Positions 6,214-12,215 of a DNA stretch of 12,215 bases are shown here, one piece after another (position 1 is the first letter of the stretch; every line of letters begins with the position of its first letter). The notes below the pieces were generated by a model. It was not told the DNA's origin. It worked only from the letters and a program-made list of their open reading frames with translations, and searched no databases. Origin of the DNA: CAYYGL01 sp964471235 (lineage in GTDB: Bacteria > Calditrichota > Calditrichia > RBG-13-44-9 > J075); contig CAYYGL010000146.1 of assembly GCA_964471235.1 (NCBI GenBank), forward strand, positions 1-12,215, written 5' to 3'. The position numbers and the translations under genes were made by a program.

Positions 6214-6819
6214 TTACACTTTTGATCCGGGGGGAGATTGCTCCCAGCAATGTACAAAGGTCTCCTGGTCCACCGCCAGGGCATCCGCCACCCGGTTAAT
6301 GTAATTGAAATAGGCAATCACCTGGGTAGCGTCGTGTATTGCCCGATCGTCAAAACCATGCCTTTTTAGAATCTCGATATCTTCCTCATCAATTTCTGCG
6401 GGGGTTTGGGTTAATTTTTCGGCATATTCACAGAGCGCCCGGTCTTTTGTTGATAAGGACGCTTCCCGCCAATTGTTGGCAATCCGGTGCACAAACACAT
6501 CAGCTTCCGCGTCGGAAGCAATCCCGAAATCTCTTTGAACCTCTGCCCGGAGGTCGTGAGCATGAGCACGCAGTCAGTACCGACAATGGTTTGTCGTGGA
6601 AACCACCACTGCCAGTATTTCCCGTTGGGAACGGGAGAGGGGAGAAGGACCATACATCAGAGCACCGTAAAAATCCATGGAAGTCTTCATCACCCGCGGA
6701 TTCTGGCTCATAATCGCCACAATGTTCCAGATCCGCCCGGCGCGCTTCATTGCCGCCTCATACTGCTTTTTTAGTAAACCGTGTGCTTCTGCCAGGGTAA
6801 ATATTTTGATTCGTGCCAT
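6214..6819 (-). CDS. AhpD-like (CMD-fold) peroxidase-related protein, candidate selenoprotein with CxxU motif
   Basis: Read through one in-frame TGA (6574-6576), this frame encodes 201 residues of the alkylhydroperoxidase AhpD / carboxymuconolactone decarboxylase superfamily, closest in style to 'peroxidase-related enzyme' proteins. The core reads E67-ILAVVVSTTNH-C79-R-Y-[TGA82]-L-R-A-H86. In AhpD the active residues E118, C130, C133 and H137 have exactly these spacings, so the TGA replaces the second redox cysteine. After it the frame remains family-like: WREASLSTKDRALCEYAEKLT, then AIHDATQVIAYFNYINRVADAL. A candidate SECIS hairpin follows at 6531-6560. The start is ATG 6819 after GAAGG; ATG 6849 is an alternative. 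It heads the minus-strand cluster. The alternative is a nonsense mutation or sequencing error from TGT/TGC. Family confidence is high; selenocysteine is likely but unproven. Confidence 0.8.
6531..6560 (-). promoter_or_regulatory. Candidate bacterial SECIS element for the in-frame TGA
   Basis: Counting from the base after TGA on the minus strand, GACCUC (19-24; plus 6550-6555) can pair with GAGGUU (31-36; plus 6538-6543): five Watson-Crick pairs and one G-U. The 6-nt loop is CGGGCA, with G at loop position 2 and the loop starting 25 nt after TGA. CUC at 6558-6560 can pair with GAG at 6531-6533 below an internal loop. Bacterial SECIS elements typically have a short stem with a G in the first two loop positions, placed roughly 16-37 nt after UGA. 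A competing stem (UGCUC with GGGCA) is also possible. Confidence 0.45.
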
Positions 6820-6888
6820 CGGATACCTTCGTTTCTGTTGTTTGCACAAATAACAGAATGCTGTTCAAAACAGATTCACCAACATAAA

Positions 6889-6910
6889 CCGGTTGAAATG
6901 CTTTCACCGG
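6889..6910. repeat. Hairpin CCGGTTGAAA-TGC-TTTCACCGG
   Basis: Arms at 6889-6898 and 6902-6910 form nine base pairs with one bulged T and a 3-nt loop. It lies about 70 bases upstream of the AhpD-like start on its 5' side. No T-tract follows on either strand, so a terminator is unlikely. It could be an operator or a leader structure. Confidence 0.4.
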
Positions 6911-6988
6911 ATGTGTTCCTATCATAACCCATTGCGAATATAGCGGGAGTTCGACATAACTTGAAATACCACAGAGATGCAACCCGAT

Positions 6989-7136
6989 AACGCAGATTTA
7001 CATGGATGATGGTTCATAATTTTAAAAAAATCTGCTAAAATCCGGGTCATCAGTGTTCCTTTTTTCTTAATGGCGAACCGACGGTAATATATGCATTCCG
7101 ATCTCCTCTGTGCAACAATTTAGAACGCAGATTTAC
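6989..7136. repeat. Repeat remnants: AACGCAGATTTAC copies and an inverted AAATCTGC unit
   Basis: AACGCAGATTTAC occurs exactly at 6989-7001 and 7124-7136. Its core appears inverted as AAATCTGC at 7028-7035, inside a stretch ending GTCATCAGTGTTCC (7046-7059). The pattern resembles a widespread dispersed repeat of 'ATCTGCG/ATCCGCG' units that I recall from many environmental genomes. Here it appears degenerate. Confidence 0.45.
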
Positions 7137-7170
7137 CGGGGGCTGGTAAGGGAAAGGAACTTTTGGAGGG

Positions 7171-7189
7171 GTCGTTAATTTACAACGAC
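7171..7189. repeat. Small inverted repeat GTCGTT / AACGAC
   Basis: A 6-bp perfect stem (7171-7176 with 7184-7189) encloses a 7-nt AT-rich loop. No T-tract follows. It may be an operator-like site about 215 bp before rpoN, or chance. Confidence 0.25.
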
Positions 7190-7318
7190 AGATAATCGAT
7201 GGTAAAGATTGACGTTTGTCTATTGCGATCATTCCATAGATTGGAAAAATGTTCAAGAACCGGATGTGTCTGGCTAAATAAACATTAAATATGGAGAAAT
7301 TATACAATTACTTTTTAC

Positions 7319-7348
7319 TTGACTCGAATGGATCAAATTCATTACTTT
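7319..7348 (+). promoter_or_regulatory. Weak candidate promoter for rpoN
   Basis: TTGACT (7319-7324) matches the -35 consensus at 5 of 6 positions and lies about 80 bp before the start. The best -10 partner, TACTTT (7343-7348) at an 18-bp spacing, is poor at 3 of 6 positions. The AT-rich context supports a promoter here, but the exact position is uncertain. Confidence 0.2.
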
Positions 7349-7404
7349 TTGCTACATAAATTATGCCAAAAGTTGGAAATGTTTAACGGATAGGTGATAG
7401 GATT

Positions 7405-8850
7405 ATGGTAAAACTTGGGCACATGTTGGTTCAATCACAGCAGCAGGTATTAAAACCCCAGCAGATTCTGGTCTCCACCTTATTACAATTGCCCATGTTG
7501 CTCCTGGAACAAAAAATAAAGACGGAGTTGGAGCTGAATCCGGTTCTGGAAGAAGCCGAGGAAATGGAAGATATCCAGGAAGAGGAAGAAGAGGAACTTT
7601 CGGAAGACCTTGAAGAAGAGGAGCAGATCAAAGAAGAATTTGATGCACTGGAAGAAAACAATAAAAGTGAAGAAGATAAAATCAATGAAGANNNNNNNNN
7701 NGGAATCCCGGATCCGCGTATGGCGGTGGACCGGAGTGAAGAAGAACGGGATATGCCGGAACCGTATTACGAGACCATGGCGGAACATCTTCTGGAGCAG
7801 TTGCATTTCTTGAATTTGAATGAGACTGATTTTCGTATCGGAGAATACATCATTTATAATTTACGGGATGACGGGTACCTGGAACCCGAGGTGACCACCG
7901 AATACATTGCCCAGATTTTTGATACTACCCCCGAGCATGTCGAAAAAATCTTAAAAGCCATCCAGCATTTTGATCCGCCCGGTATTGCCGCCCGAAACCT
8001 CCGGGAATGTTTAACCGTACAGTTGGAAATGAAAAATAAGGATGGCAAGTATGACATTCCTCTGAAAATATTAACCAAATGCTACGAAGATTTTGTAAAC
8101 CGTCGGTTTGAGAAAGTTGCAGACCAGTTGAATATCTCGTTAGATGAGATTCGGAATGCATTGGAAGAAATCAGCAAACTTAACCCCAAGCCCGGGGAAG
8201 GATACATGGATGTTCGGCAGAACTATATTGTGCCGGATTTTTTTGTGGAGAAGGTGGATGATGAATTGGTGGTCTCGTTGAATGAGTATAAAATTCCGGG
8301 ATTGCGGATCAGCCGCCAGTATAAAAAAATGTTGCGGCAACCACGGAAGTTGGACCGGGAGGTGCGGAAGTTTTTGAAAGAAAAAGTGGACTCCGCCAAG
8401 TGGTTTATTAAAGCCATTCGACAGCGCCAGGTGACCATGCAAAAAACCATGGAAGCCATAGTTGAGAAGCAGCGAGATTTTTTTGAAAAGGGACCCGAGT
8501 ATATTAAGCCGTTGATTATGAAAGAAGTTGCCGAAGCGATTGACATGGATATTTCCACCGTGAGCCGGGTGTGTAAAGGCAAATATGTGCAGTGTGATTA
8601 CGGCGTTTTCGAACTGAAATACTTTTTTAACGAAGGAATGGAAACCGATGATGGCGAAGCACTAAGCACCCTGCGAATTAAAGAGCGCTTAAAAGAAATT
8701 ATTGCCACGGAAAATCCTCGTAAACCGTATAGTGATGAGAAATTGGCAGAGATGTTAAATGCCGAAGGCATCCCGATTGCTCGTCGAACCGTCGCCAAAT
8801 ATCGTGAGCAATTGGATATTCCCATCGCCCGGTTGAGGCGAAATATATAA
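7405..8850 (+). CDS. rpoN: RNA polymerase sigma-54 factor RpoN (contains a 10-N assembly gap)
   Basis: Sigma-54 directs core RNA polymerase to -24/-12 promoters and needs an AAA+ activator to open DNA. The predicted 481 residues show all its parts. Region I is Gln/Leu-rich (SQQQVLKPQQILVSTLLQLP, residues 11-30), followed by a very acidic region II at about 50-95. The core-binding region includes HFDPPGIAARNLREC, and HTH-like IDMDISTVSRVCKGKY lies further on. The RpoN box ARRTVAKYR is at 459-467. ATG 7405 follows AGGTGA at a good distance. Bases 7692-7701 are Ns in the variable acidic linker. The frame is kept across them, but the true number of bases is unknown. The activators that use this factor are not in the window. 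Confidence 0.96.
   Translation: MVKLGHMLVQSQQQVLKPQQILVSTLLQLPMLLLEQKIKTELELNPVLEEAEEMEDIQEEEEEELSEDLEEEEQIKEEFDALEENNKSEEDKINEXXXXGIPDPRMAVDRSEEERDMPEPYYETMAEHLLEQLHFLNLNETDFRIGEYIIYNLRDDGYLEPEVTTEYIAQIFDTTPEHVEKILKAIQHFDPPGIAARNLRECLTVQLEMKNKDGKYDIPLKILTKCYEDFVNRRFEKVADQLNISLDEIRNALEEISKLNPKPGEGYMDVRQNYIVPDFFVEKVDDELVVSLNEYKIPGLRISRQYKKMLRQPRKLDREVRKFLKEKVDSAKWFIKAIRQRQVTMQKTMEAIVEKQRDFFEKGPEYIKPLIMKEVAEAIDMDISTVSRVCKGKYVQCDYGVFELKYFFNEGMETDDGEALSTLRIKERLKEIIATENPRKPYSDEKLAEMLNAEGIPIARRTVAKYREQLDIPIARLRRNI
7692..7701. other. Assembly gap of ten Ns inside rpoN
   Basis: Ten consecutive Ns interrupt the acidic linker of rpoN. Gaps of a round number are usually scaffold placeholders, so the missing length may differ from 10. 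The reading frame is continuous as written. Flanking sequence is rich in GAA/GAG codons, which may explain the assembly break. Confidence 0.95.
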
Positions 8851-8852
8851 AC

Positions 8853-8901
8853 GGTGCCGCACTATCCGTTGTGAAAGGTGCCTCATTCATCCGTTGGGAA
8901 A
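8853..8901. repeat. Two-copy imperfect tandem repeat downstream of rpoN
   Basis: A unit of 24 bases (8853-8876) is followed directly by a 25-base copy (8877-8901). Both start with GGTGCC, contain ATCCGTTG and end in GAAA, with a few substitutions and one indel between. It begins 3 bases after the rpoN stop. It is probably a local duplication; no function can be assigned. Confidence 0.6.
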
Positions 8902-8992
8902 TTGGTGTCAAATTGGTCCCCCAGAAGGGCTGTTTGTTCCATTCTTTTTCCACCTCTTCCCCCCGTCCAATTCAATTTAGTCCCTGGTATTA

Positions 8993-9006
8993 TTGTTTGT
9001 AAACAA
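8993..9006. promoter_or_regulatory. Inverted repeat TTGTTT-GT-AAACAA upstream of hslV
   Basis: Perfect 6-bp arms (8993-8998 and 9001-9006) flank two central bases. It lies about 100 bp before the hslV start, in the only stretch able to hold the hslVU promoter. It could be an operator. It does not match the CIRCE heat-shock operator. Confidence 0.3.
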
Positions 9007-9106
9007 AGGGGTTAGGCTGTTACTTTGCAGTTAAGTACAGATTTGTTTGTTATCGCAGCGGAAAATATGTAAATTTGCCCGGCAAAAAGACAACAGGGAG
9101 AACTCC

Positions 9107-9658
9107 ATGGCAAATTATTCGGACATCATCCATGCGACAACAGTTCTGGGTGTAATCAAAGACGGGAAAGTTGCCCTGGGTGGTGATGGGCAGGTGACGT
9201 TTGGGAATACGGTCATGAAGCACAAGGGGAAGAAAATTCGTCGGTTGTATAAAGATCAAATATTGGCAGGATTTGCCGGTGCCGCAGCGGATGCGTTTAC
9301 TTTGTTTGAACGGTTTGAGGAGAAGTTGGAGCACTACAACGGCAATTTAACCAAAGCCGCTGTGGAATTGGCAAAGGATTGGCGGATGGACCGTTATTTG
9401 CGTCGCTTGGAAGCGCTTTTGGCGGTGCTGAACAGAGATACTGCCTTAATCATTTCCGGCACCGGTGATGTGATTGAACCGGATGATCGGATTCTGGCGA
9501 TCGGTTCCGGAGGGCCCTATGCTCTGGCGGCTGCCCGGGCGCTTTACAATCATTCTAAACTTTCTGCAGAGGAAATTGTGCGGGAAGCCCTGCAAATTAC
9601 CGCCGATATTTGTATTTATACCAATCATCAAATAACCATTGAAACGATAGTTGACTAA
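9107..9658 (+). CDS. hslV: ATP-dependent protease catalytic subunit HslV (ClpQ)
   Basis: HslV forms the double-hexameric proteolytic core of the HslUV (ClpYQ) protease and uses an N-terminal threonine as nucleophile. The 183-residue product contains the diagnostic TTVLGV...GGDGQVTFGN block, then GFAGAAADAFTLFERFE and the EPDD.ILAIGSGGPYALAAARAL segment. The first catalytic threonine is T11, preceded by the short leader MANYSDIIHA. Removal of this leader would expose the threonine, as in Firmicutes-type HslV with a short 'HATT' or 'HGTT' leader. ATG 9107 follows GGGAG; the frame is open back to 9047 but that start lacks support. It is followed by hslU after 20 bases, so the two are cotranscribed. 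Confidence 0.95.
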   Translation: MANYSDIIHATTVLGVIKDGKVALGGDGQVTFGNTVMKHKGKKIRRLYKDQILAGFAGAAADAFTLFERFEEKLEHYNGNLTKAAVELAKDWRMDRYLRRLEALLAVLNRDTALIISGTGDVIEPDDRILAIGSGGPYALAAARALYNHSKLSAEEIVREALQITADICIYTNHQITIETIVD

Positions 9659-9678
9659 TTTAATTGGGAGTGTTAAAC

Positions 9679-11046
9679 ATGGGGACACAACTAAGAGAAT
9701 TTACCCCCAAAGAGATTGTTGAAGAATTAGATAAATATATTATTGGTCAGGATAATGCCAAGCGTTCGGTTGCCATTGCCCTGCGAAATCGCTGGCGGCG
9801 GCAGCAGGTGGAAGGTCACCTGCGGGAAGAAATCATGCCCAATAATATCATCTTAATCGGACCTACCGGTGTGGGGAAAACCGAAATATCCCGCCGGCTG
9901 GCAAAATTAGCCAATGCTCCGTTCATCAAAGTGGAAGCCTCGAAGTTTACCGAGGTCGGTTATGTGGGCAGGGATGTGGAAAGCATCATTCGGGACCTGG
10001 TGGATATTGCAGTGAACATGGTTCGGGAAGAGAAAAAAGAGAGTGTTCAGGATAAAGCGCGGGAACATGCTATTGAACGGCTGCTGGATATTCTGCTCCC
10101 GGCTCCCACCAACCGTGCCGGTTTTGTTCCGGAGGCAGAAGGTGAAGACGCTCCGGAAAATCAGTACCAACGCACCCGTACGAAATTCCGCCAAAAATTA
10201 TTAAAAGGCGAACTGAATAATCGGGTGGTGGAAATTGATACTCCCACCGAATCCATCCCGACCATGCAAATTTTTTCCCCGGGGGGATTGGAGGAAATGG
10301 GGATCAATCTGCAGGAATTGTTTGGCACATTCATGCCTAAAAAAGTCAAAAAACGCAAAGTAACGGTACCGGAAGCGCTGGCAATTTTAACCCAGCAGGA
10401 AGCGCAAAAGTTGATCGATATGGAAGAAGTGGTTCAGGAGGCAACCCGACGGGTGCAAAATTCCGGCATTGTGTTCCTGGATGAAATTGATAAAATTGCC
10501 AATTCCGGTTCCAAGCATGGACCCGATGTTTCCCGGGAAGGCGTACAGCGCGACTTACTCCCGGTAGTGGAAGGAACCACTGTGGTAACCAAATATGGTA
10601 TGGTCAAAACCGACCATGTGCTCTTCATTGCCTCCGGGGCATTTCATGTTGCCAAACCGTCCGACTTAATTCCGGAACTTCAGGGACGCTTTCCCATTCG
10701 GGTGGAACTGGACAGTCTGACCACCGACGATTTTGTGCGGATTTTAACCGAACCGGAAAATGCGCTGACCAAGCAATATAAGGCGCTGCTGGAGACGGAA
10801 GGCATTGAACTAGAGTTTACCGAAGATGCCATCGTGGCAATTGCCGAGACCGCCAGTTATGTGAATTCCAAAGCGGAAAATATTGGCGCCCGACGGCTTC
10901 ATACCATCATGTCCACTCTGCTGGAAGATATGTTGTTTGATGCGCCCAACCTGCCGAAAAAGAACGTTACCATCACCGGCGATTTTGTGCATGAAAAGCT
11001 CAAAGACATTGTGGAAGATGAGGATTTGAGAAGGTTTATTCTATAG
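9679..11046 (+). CDS. hslU: ATP-dependent protease ATPase subunit HslU (ClpY)
   Basis: HslU is the AAA+ hexameric unfoldase that feeds substrates into HslV. The 455 residues carry, in order, YIIGQDNAKRSVAIALRNRWRR near the N-terminus, Walker A GPTGVGKT at 61-68, the pore loop GYVG at 94-97, the inserted I-domain (about 110-240), and Walker B VFLDEID at 265-271. The arginine-rich EGVQRDLLPVVEG follows, then sensor-2 GARRLHT at 403-409, and the C-terminal tail LRRFIL that docks into HslV. The length is typical. The start is ATG 9679 after GGGAG; a TTG at 9664 in the same frame is less likely. It sits 20 bases after hslV and 98 bases before argF. Confidence 0.96.
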   Translation: MGTQLREFTPKEIVEELDKYIIGQDNAKRSVAIALRNRWRRQQVEGHLREEIMPNNIILIGPTGVGKTEISRRLAKLANAPFIKVEASKFTEVGYVGRDVESIIRDLVDIAVNMVREEKKESVQDKAREHAIERLLDILLPAPTNRAGFVPEAEGEDAPENQYQRTRTKFRQKLLKGELNNRVVEIDTPTESIPTMQIFSPGGLEEMGINLQELFGTFMPKKVKKRKVTVPEALAILTQQEAQKLIDMEEVVQEATRRVQNSGIVFLDEIDKIANSGSKHGPDVSREGVQRDLLPVVEGTTVVTKYGMVKTDHVLFIASGAFHVAKPSDLIPELQGRFPIRVELDSLTTDDFVRILTEPENALTKQYKALLETEGIELEFTEDAIVAIAETASYVNSKAENIGARRLHTIMSTLLEDMLFDAPNLPKKNVTITGDFVHEKLKDIVEDEDLRRFIL

Positions 11047-11144
11047 AGCGATGGGGATCCGGATAGGAATTAGGTTTGTGTAAGGATTAAGACAAACTAT
11101 AGAAGGACTCATCCCGGGAATTCGGAAATGGATAAGGAGGATTG

Positions 11145-12071
11145 ATGAAGCGAGATTTTCTCTCGATTGCAGACTTCACTCGTGCAGAGATTGATAAGAT
11201 ATTTGAATTAACCCGATCTTTAAAAGAAAAAACCCGCAAGCGGGAAGCACACCACCTGTTAGCCGGTTATTCTCTGGCGATGATTTTTGCTAAACCGAGC
11301 GCCCGTACCCGGATTTCCTTTGAAACCGGTATCTATCAACTGGGCGGAATGGGGATTTACCTCTCTCCCCAGGATATCGGTATCGGGAAGCGGGAGGCGG
11401 TGAAGGATGTCGCCCGGGTCATCTCCCGCTATAATGACCTCATCATGGCGCGGCTCTTCGCCCATGCCGATATTGAAGAACTGGCTAAATATTCCACCGT
11501 GCCGGTAATTAATGGTTTGACAGATTACAATCACCCCTGCCAGATTATGGCAGATGCCTTCACCATTCTGGAGCATAAAGGCACCCTGGAAGGATTAAAA
11601 ATTGTCTATATTGGTGATGGGAATAACGTTGCCAACTCCTGGATAAATTTTGCTTCCCGGGTTCCCATCCACCTGGTTCTTTGCACCCCGCCCGATTATC
11701 AACCGGACTCCCAAACCCTGAACCGGGCGTATAAAAGCAACGTTAGTGAAATTGAATTGGTTACCAATCCCGAGGAAGCGGTAACCGATGCGGATATTAT
11801 CTATACCGACGTCTGGGCAAGTATGGGTCAGGAAGCGGAAGCGGAGAAGCGACGTCAGATATTCAAACCGTACCAGGTCAATAAACACTTATTGTCTCAT
11901 GCTTCCAAAAATGTCCTGGTGATGCACTGTTTACCGGCGCACCGGGGAGAAGAGATAACCGATGAGGTGATGGAAAGCCGTCATGCTATCGTATTTGATG
12001 AAGCGGAAAACCGCCTCCATGTGCAAAAAGCGATTATGGTAACGGTGGCGCAAACGGTCAAAGCAAACTAA
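11145..12071 (+). CDS. argF: Ornithine carbamoyltransferase
   Basis: This 308-residue enzyme makes citrulline from ornithine and carbamoyl phosphate in arginine synthesis. Diagnostic motifs are present in order: FAKPSARTRISFE (carbamoyl phosphate loop, here SARTR where STRTR is most common), DYNHPCQIMAD (HPCQ), DGNNVANSW, DVWASMGQE (the ornithine-binding SMG loop) and MHCLPAHRGEEIT (HCLP). The SMG and HCLP motifs favour ornithine over aspartate carbamoyltransferase. AAGGAGG is a strong ribosome binding site only 4 bases before ATG 11145; a TTG directly upstream is too close to it. It lies 98 bases after hslU on the same strand. Linkage of hslVU to arginine genes also occurs in some Deltaproteobacteria, as I recall. 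Confidence 0.94.
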   Translation: MKRDFLSIADFTRAEIDKIFELTRSLKEKTRKREAHHLLAGYSLAMIFAKPSARTRISFETGIYQLGGMGIYLSPQDIGIGKREAVKDVARVISRYNDLIMARLFAHADIEELAKYSTVPVINGLTDYNHPCQIMADAFTILEHKGTLEGLKIVYIGDGNNVANSWINFASRVPIHLVLCTPPDYQPDSQTLNRAYKSNVSEIELVTNPEEAVTDADIIYTDVWASMGQEAEAEKRRQIFKPYQVNKHLLSHASKNVLVMHCLPAHRGEEITDEVMESRHAIVFDEAENRLHVQKAIMVTVAQTVKAN

Positions 12072-12205
12072 ACGACTGCCCAGGAAGCCGCAACGGTTTC
12101 TCCATGCACCATAAACAACTTAACAACAACTTTAACGAAATTTATTGCATAAGCTGTGAAATATAACCCTAAATCTGCAATAAAAAAATAAAGAAGGTGC
12201 TCCAA

Positions 12206-12215
12206 GTGTTTGGAA
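12206..12215 (+). CDS. Possible start of the next gene (partial)
   Basis: GAAGG at 12193-12197 lies 8 bases before a GTG at 12206, and the frame runs off the window after three codons. The layout fits a start following argF, perhaps another arginine gene, but nothing in the sequence identifies it. Confidence 0.2.

Larger units (their letters stand above)
6850..7404. other. Gene-free intergenic region with repeat remnants
   Basis: Between the divergent AhpD-like gene and rpoN I see no credible gene; open frames on the minus strand (6758-6982, 7050-7307) lack family-like sequence. The region contains a hairpin at 6889-6910, copies of an AACGCAGATTTAC unit, a stretch resembling a dispersed 'ATCTGC...ATCC...GTCATCAGTGTTCC' intergenic repeat (about 7024-7059) and a small hairpin at 7171-7189. 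The last 100 bases are AT-rich and probably carry the rpoN promoter. Confidence 0.65.

Noticed and set aside
6574..6576. Reading the TGA as a plain pseudogene stop or frameshift in the AhpD-like gene
   Set aside because: The frame is identical on both sides, so there is no frameshift, and the stop sits precisely at the redox cysteine with a plausible SECIS after it. A nonsense mutation remains possible but is the weaker explanation.
7050..7307. Minus-strand open frame of 85 residues upstream of rpoN
   Set aside because: It covers repeat remnants, lacks a ribosome binding site and shows no recognisable motif.
7330..7352. Sigma-54 -24/-12 promoter upstream of rpoN
   Set aside because: GG and GC elements are 19 bases apart instead of about 10, so the spacing does not fit.
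9047..9106. Longer hslV start at 9047
   Set aside because: The extension is not family-like, and GGGAG lies correctly before ATG 9107.

Overview
The window looks like a chromosomal segment from a diderm (Gram-negative-type) bacterium with moderate GC. BamD, an outer-membrane assembly lipoprotein, is present, as are bacterial MutS, RuvX, NadD, sigma-54 and HslUV. A run of exactly ten Ns inside rpoN marks a scaffold gap, so the source is a draft, possibly metagenomic, assembly. The gene set and the degenerate intergenic repeats would fit a lineage around the FCB group (Calditrichota or KSB1-like), but that placement is inference without a search. TGA is used as a normal stop (HU gene, ruvX, the 2856-3488 gene), so the genetic code is the standard bacterial one.

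Layout. 1-156 is the 3' end of mutS. 402-719 is an HU/IHF-family gene with a clear terminator at 766-799. 800-1322 has no convincing gene and holds hairpins and a degenerate 7-bp repeat cluster. 1323-4868 is a tight plus-strand cluster: ruvX, a Gfo/Idh/MocA-type oxidoreductase with altered catalytic residues, an unknown membrane-anchored protein, bamD and nadD, three of whose junctions overlap. 4914-6819 is a minus-strand cluster, read leftwards: an AhpD-like (carboxymuconolactone decarboxylase fold) protein, a DUF1992/DnaJC28-type protein and a secreted PPC-like protein. 6850-7404 is intergenic with remnants of a dispersed repeat. 7405-12071 is plus strand: rpoN, hslV, hslU and argF.

The most interesting feature is the AhpD-like gene at 6214-6819. 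Its frame is interrupted only by one TGA, which lies exactly where the second redox cysteine of the family CxxC motif should be (C79-R-Y-[TGA82]-L-R-A-H86). The surrounding Glu, Cys and His spacing matches AhpD, the frame stays family-like on both sides, and a stem-loop resembling a bacterial SECIS begins 18 nt after the TGA, with a G-rich apical loop starting 25 nt after it. The best reading is a selenoprotein with a CxxU motif, which routine gene calling would split into two fragments or call a pseudogene.

The genes cover DNA repair and chromosome structure (mutS, HU, ruvX), envelope biogenesis (bamD), NAD synthesis (nadD), sigma-54 transcription (rpoN), proteolysis (hslVU) and arginine synthesis (argF). 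Apart from the candidate selenoprotein and the variant oxidoreductase this is ordinary core-genome content; no mobile element, CRISPR array, tRNA or rRNA was seen.
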